Origin: Haloechinothrix halophila YIM 93223
GTDB lineage: Bacteria > Actinomycetota > Actinomycetes > Mycobacteriales > Pseudonocardiaceae
Direction: 5' to 3'
Length of the DNA: 64,000 nt
Assembly (NCBI RefSeq): GCF_000504245.1
Contig: NZ_KI632509.1
Coordinates: forward strand, 2,895,751-2,959,750
The notes beneath the pieces were generated by a model. It was not told the origin of the DNA. It did no database searches and was given only the letters and a program-made list of their open reading frames with translations. A program made the translations under genes and the position numbers. This document shows, one piece after another, positions 61,547 to 64,000 of this stretch. Each line of letters begins with the position of its first letter. Positions within the stretch are counted from its first letter, which is position 1.

Positions 61547-61875
61547 TGCGGATCGAGGAACTCGACACCGCTGGGCTGCGTCGCGTCCTGCGTGACGAGT
61601 CGCGCGCGGTGCTCGTCGATTACTGGTCTCCGTGGTGCGCACCGTGCCGAACCTTACGGCCGCATCTCGAGCAGTTGGCCGACGAGCACCGCGACAACGC
61701 GCGTATCGTCGCGGTCAACGTCGAAGCCGAAACCGAAGCCGCCGAGCAATTCGAGGTGGCGTCGCTGCCGACCTTGATCCTGTTCGCTGACGGTGAGATG
61801 CGACGCCGGTTCACCGGACCCACACTCCCGTCCGAGCTGAACCAGGCGCTCACCGCTCTCCCGGCACGAGGCTGA
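61546..61875 (+). CDS. Thioredoxin
   Basis: A 109-aa thioredoxin: V-D-Y-W-S-P-W-C-A-P-C-R active site and S-L-P-T-L-I-L cis-Pro block. The ATG overlaps the stop of the selenoprotein gene (TGATG), so production is coupled. It is the likely electron donor for the CxxU protein. Confidence 0.92.
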   Translation: MRIEELDTAGLRRVLRDESRAVLVDYWSPWCAPCRTLRPHLEQLADEHRDNARIVAVNVEAETEAAEQFEVASLPTLILFADGEMRRRFTGPTLPSELNQALTALPARG

Positions 61876-61910
61876 CACCCCCGGGGTGACCGGTGCGCAC
61901 CCGCGGGTGC
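61876..61910. terminator. Two GC palindromes between convergent genes
   Basis: CACCCCCGGGGTG at 61876-61888 and GCACCCGCGGGTGC at 61897-61910 lie between the thioredoxin and helicase genes. They may form a bidirectional terminator, though without a U-tract. Confidence 0.4.
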
Positions 61911-61940
61911 TGCCCGTTTCGGTGCTGCTCCGTTGCTCCG

Positions 61941-64000
61941 CTACGCGACCGCGATCTCCGCCGTCTCAACGTCATCGACGCCGACGTGGTTCGTGGACTC
62001 CTTCGCGAACGTCAAGAAGCGTGAGAGTGCTCCGTCGTGGGTCAGGTGGAGTTCGTGCATGGCCCTGGTGCAGGCGATGTAGAGCATGCATTTGTCCATG
62101 TCGTTGGCGTAGTTCGTGTCATCGACGTCCGGGACGATCACGGTGTCGAACTCCAGGCCCTTGGCGATATGCGCCGAGGTGATGATGATGCCCGCGGCGA
62201 ACGCGGTGCTGTCGTAGTCGAGGAAGGTCAGCTCGACACCGGCCTCGGACAGGGCGTGATAGAGCGCTTTCGCCTGCGCGACGGTCTTGCAGACGATGCC
62301 GAGGGACCGGAGGTCGCTGTTCCGGTGCCGCTCGATGAGCGTCAGGATCCGTGACTCCTGCTCCCGCTGATCGGCGCAGGCGATGACCTGCGGCGGCAAG
62401 CCATGGCGCTCGATCGGGACCAGCTTGTCGTTCCGGGAAATGCTCTGGGCGAAATCCGTGATCTCGGTCGTGGACCGATAGCTCTTGCACAACTCAAGGC
62501 AGTCGGCGTCCGGGAAAATGCTGTGAATCGTCGCCAGCGACGACGAGCTGAACGGATTCACCGACTGGTTCGAGTCGCCCAGGATCGTCATCGTGCAGGA
62601 GAACAGCTCGCGCAGCACGGCGTACTGGATCGGCGTGTAATCCTGCATCTCGTCCACCAACAGGTGACGGATGTGGTGGTAGTTCTCCTGTCGCGACGTC
62701 CTGACCATGGTGTAAATCAACGGGAACACGTCGGAGTGCTCGATCTTTTTCCGGCCAAGCGGCTTGAACATCGCACGCCGGTCAGGGTCCTGCTGGTAGA
62801 ACGCCTTGTAGATCGCGAACGCGTCCTTATACGGAAACATCGCGCGGACCTGCTTGCGGATGCTGGTGGTGTCGCCTGCCGACCATTTACCGCCCTTGTC
62901 CCGCACTTCGTTCTTGAGTAAATGGGCCGCGGTGTTGGCCACGTGGTCAAGTCGCGTGAACACCGGAAGATCCCGCGAGTCGTTGAACATGTCCACGACC
63001 CAGTCGATGGAGAGTCGCTTGTTCTTCTGCTCGATCTCTCCCGGGCTGAACTCCTCGTCCGCGCGCGAGGTGATCCACTGCTCGAGCTCGGTGACGAACT
63101 CGGTCGTCGCCTTGTAGCGCATGCGATCGGCCATCGCCTCGTCGACCTGGTCGAGCAGCGTGACCACCTGTTCGCTGAACGTCTCGTAGTCGGTGACCTT
63201 CGCGAGGTACTTGCTGGCGATCTTGTCGAAGTCGATCTCCGCGACCTTCTCCTCACCCAGTTCGGGAAGCACGTCGGCGATGTAGTCGCCGAAGACCTTG
63301 TTTGGCGAGAGGATCATGACGTTGTCGGACGAGAGCGTGTCCTTGAACCGGTACAGCAGGAACGCGACCCGGTGCAGGGCGATCGATGTCTTCCCGGAGC
63401 CCGCCACACCTTGCAGGATCAGCACCTCGGCTGTCTCGTTGCGAATCACCGCGTTCTGTTCGCGCTGGATGGTCGCGACGATGTTCTTCATCTTGTCATC
63501 GGCGGACTGGCTCAGCTCCCGCTGCAACACCTCGTCACCGATGTTGAGCGTGGTATCGAACATGTACTGCAGGCGCCCGCCCTCGATCTTGTACTGGCGT
63601 TTGCCCGTGATGTCGCCATGGGTGGTGCCTCGAGGCGTCTCAAACGACGCAGCCCCCGACTCGAAGTCGTAGAACAGACTGGACACCGGGGCGCGCCAGT
63701 CGTGGATCACGATCTCCTGGGTCTCGGGGTCCGAGAAGTTGTGAATGCCGATGTAATACGGCGTGGCGTCCGCGGCACCATTCGTGTGGAAGTCCACACG
63801 TCCGAAGTAGGGCGACTCCAACAGCCGCTCAATCCGCTTCTGGAGCATCACCGCGTGCTCAGCCAATCGGACGGACATATCCACCTCGCCGCGGAAGTTC
63901 GCCTTCTCGGCGAAGTCCATGTCACGGAGGTTGTCCCACAGATGCTTCTTCCGCTCATCAATGGTCCGGGCGGACTTATCGATGTCGCCGGTGAGACGCT
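61941..64000 (-). CDS. HelD-type RNA polymerase recycling ATPase/UvrD-like helicase (5' end outside window)
   Basis: 686 codons visible; the frame stays open to base 64000, so the N-terminal arm is cut. Motifs: I-V-I-H-D-W-R-A-P-V-S-S-L-F-Y-D-F-E (HelD-typical), Walker A G-V-A-G-S-G-K-T-S, V-D-E-M-Q-D-Y-T-P motif II, G-D-S-N-Q-S-V-N motif III, K-S-Y-R-S-T-T-E motif IV and a final V-x-x-T-R-A-M-H-like block. HelD proteins release stalled RNA polymerase from DNA. Rifampicin-related HelR types are relatives. Confidence 0.88.
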   Translation of the reverse strand, partial: RLTGDIDKSARTIDERKKHLWDNLRDMDFAEKANFRGEVDMSVRLAEHAVMLQKRIERLLESPYFGRVDFHTNGAADATPYYIGIHNFSDPETQEIVIHDWRAPVSSLFYDFESGAASFETPRGTTHGDITGKRQYKIEGGRLQYMFDTTLNIGDEVLQRELSQSADDKMKNIVATIQREQNAVIRNETAEVLILQGVAGSGKTSIALHRVAFLLYRFKDTLSSDNVMILSPNKVFGDYIADVLPELGEEKVAEIDFDKIASKYLAKVTDYETFSEQVVTLLDQVDEAMADRMRYKATTEFVTELEQWITSRADEEFSPGEIEQKNKRLSIDWVVDMFNDSRDLPVFTRLDHVANTAAHLLKNEVRDKGGKWSAGDTTSIRKQVRAMFPYKDAFAIYKAFYQQDPDRRAMFKPLGRKKIEHSDVFPLIYTMVRTSRQENYHHIRHLLVDEMQDYTPIQYAVLRELFSCTMTILGDSNQSVNPFSSSSLATIHSIFPDADCLELCKSYRSTTEITDFAQSISRNDKLVPIERHGLPPQVIACADQREQESRILTLIERHRNSDLRSLGIVCKTVAQAKALYHALSEAGVELTFLDYDSTAFAAGIIITSAHIAKGLEFDTVIVPDVDDTNYANDMDKCMLYIACTRAMHELHLTHDGALSRFLTFAKESTNHVGVDDVETAEIAVA

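Noticed and set aside
1-64000. Long antisense ORFs over most genes
   Set aside because: High GC creates long open shadow frames; they lack family motifs and RBSs and mirror codon positions of the real genes.
1-64000. CRISPR array, prophage or biosynthetic NRPS/PKS cluster
   Set aside because: No spaced repeat arrays, phage structural genes or carrier-protein/condensation domains were seen; the AMP ligases are stand-alone.

Overview
The window is GC-rich DNA with almost wall-to-wall genes and frequent GTG/TTG starts. Its families (PaaX, a fused Dpp-type ABC ATPase, DUF6879 next to an XRE-DUF5753 regulator) point to a soil actinomycete, most likely near the Pseudonocardiaceae. That placement is a guess from style and gene families, not from a marker gene.

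1-33 kb is catabolic. After the tail of galK and the wreck of a DUF4143 ATPase come an SDR, an aryl-acid adenylating enzyme and an AhpD-like protein. A minus-strand run from 13.6 down to 4.7 kb holds an amidohydrolase, a sodium-solute symporter with a small partner, a LysR regulator and GH1, GH78 and GH3 glycosidases, with a divergent TrmB-type regulator. A second minus-strand run (22.1-14.8 kb) holds an SDR, an amidohydrolase, an acyl-CoA ligase, a MaoC protein, an NMT1-type binding protein and two secreted hydrolases, divergent from a PaaX-type regulator across a perfect 13-bp inverted repeat. A third (32.1-23.0 kb) holds a YtcJ-like amidohydrolase, a Dpp-type ABC importer, DUF3237 and a CocE hydrolase, divergent from a TetR regulator. 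Together they suggest uptake, deglycosylation and degradation of plant-type aromatic glycosides or esters (inference).

33-49 kb is a stress, redox and membrane region: SRPBCC, YihY, a rhodanese-CBS gene with an in-frame TGA, organomercurial lyase merB, a TetR-ABC exporter, a Crp/Fnr regulator, thioredoxin-like proteins, an ECF sigma/anti-sigma pair and a multicopper oxidase. A palindrome TGTCA-N6-TGACA recurs in the divergent promoters here and at 53.1 kb and may be the site of the local Crp/Fnr regulator. At 49.3-51.56 kb an AT-richer island (small protein, DUF6879, XRE-DUF5753, two unknowns) interrupts a glutaredoxin-like gene.

51.6-64 kb holds a patatin operon, an NnrE-like protein, NrtS, membrane proteins, a TauE/SafE exporter and an intact IS256-family element with an 8-bp target duplication. 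It then holds a selenocysteine locus: selB, a tRNA-Sec with anticodon UCA, a TetR regulator, and an AhpD-like gene whose CxxC motif reads C-T-Y-TGA, followed by a thioredoxin. The window ends inside a HelD-type helicase.

The most notable point is that the window carries Sec decoding machinery and two genes with in-frame TGA codons at redox-cysteine positions, each followed by a hairpin. One (AhpD-like, 60965-61546) is close to certain. The other (rhodanese-CBS, 37316-37984, next to merB) is a good candidate. Ordinary annotation would split both into fragments.
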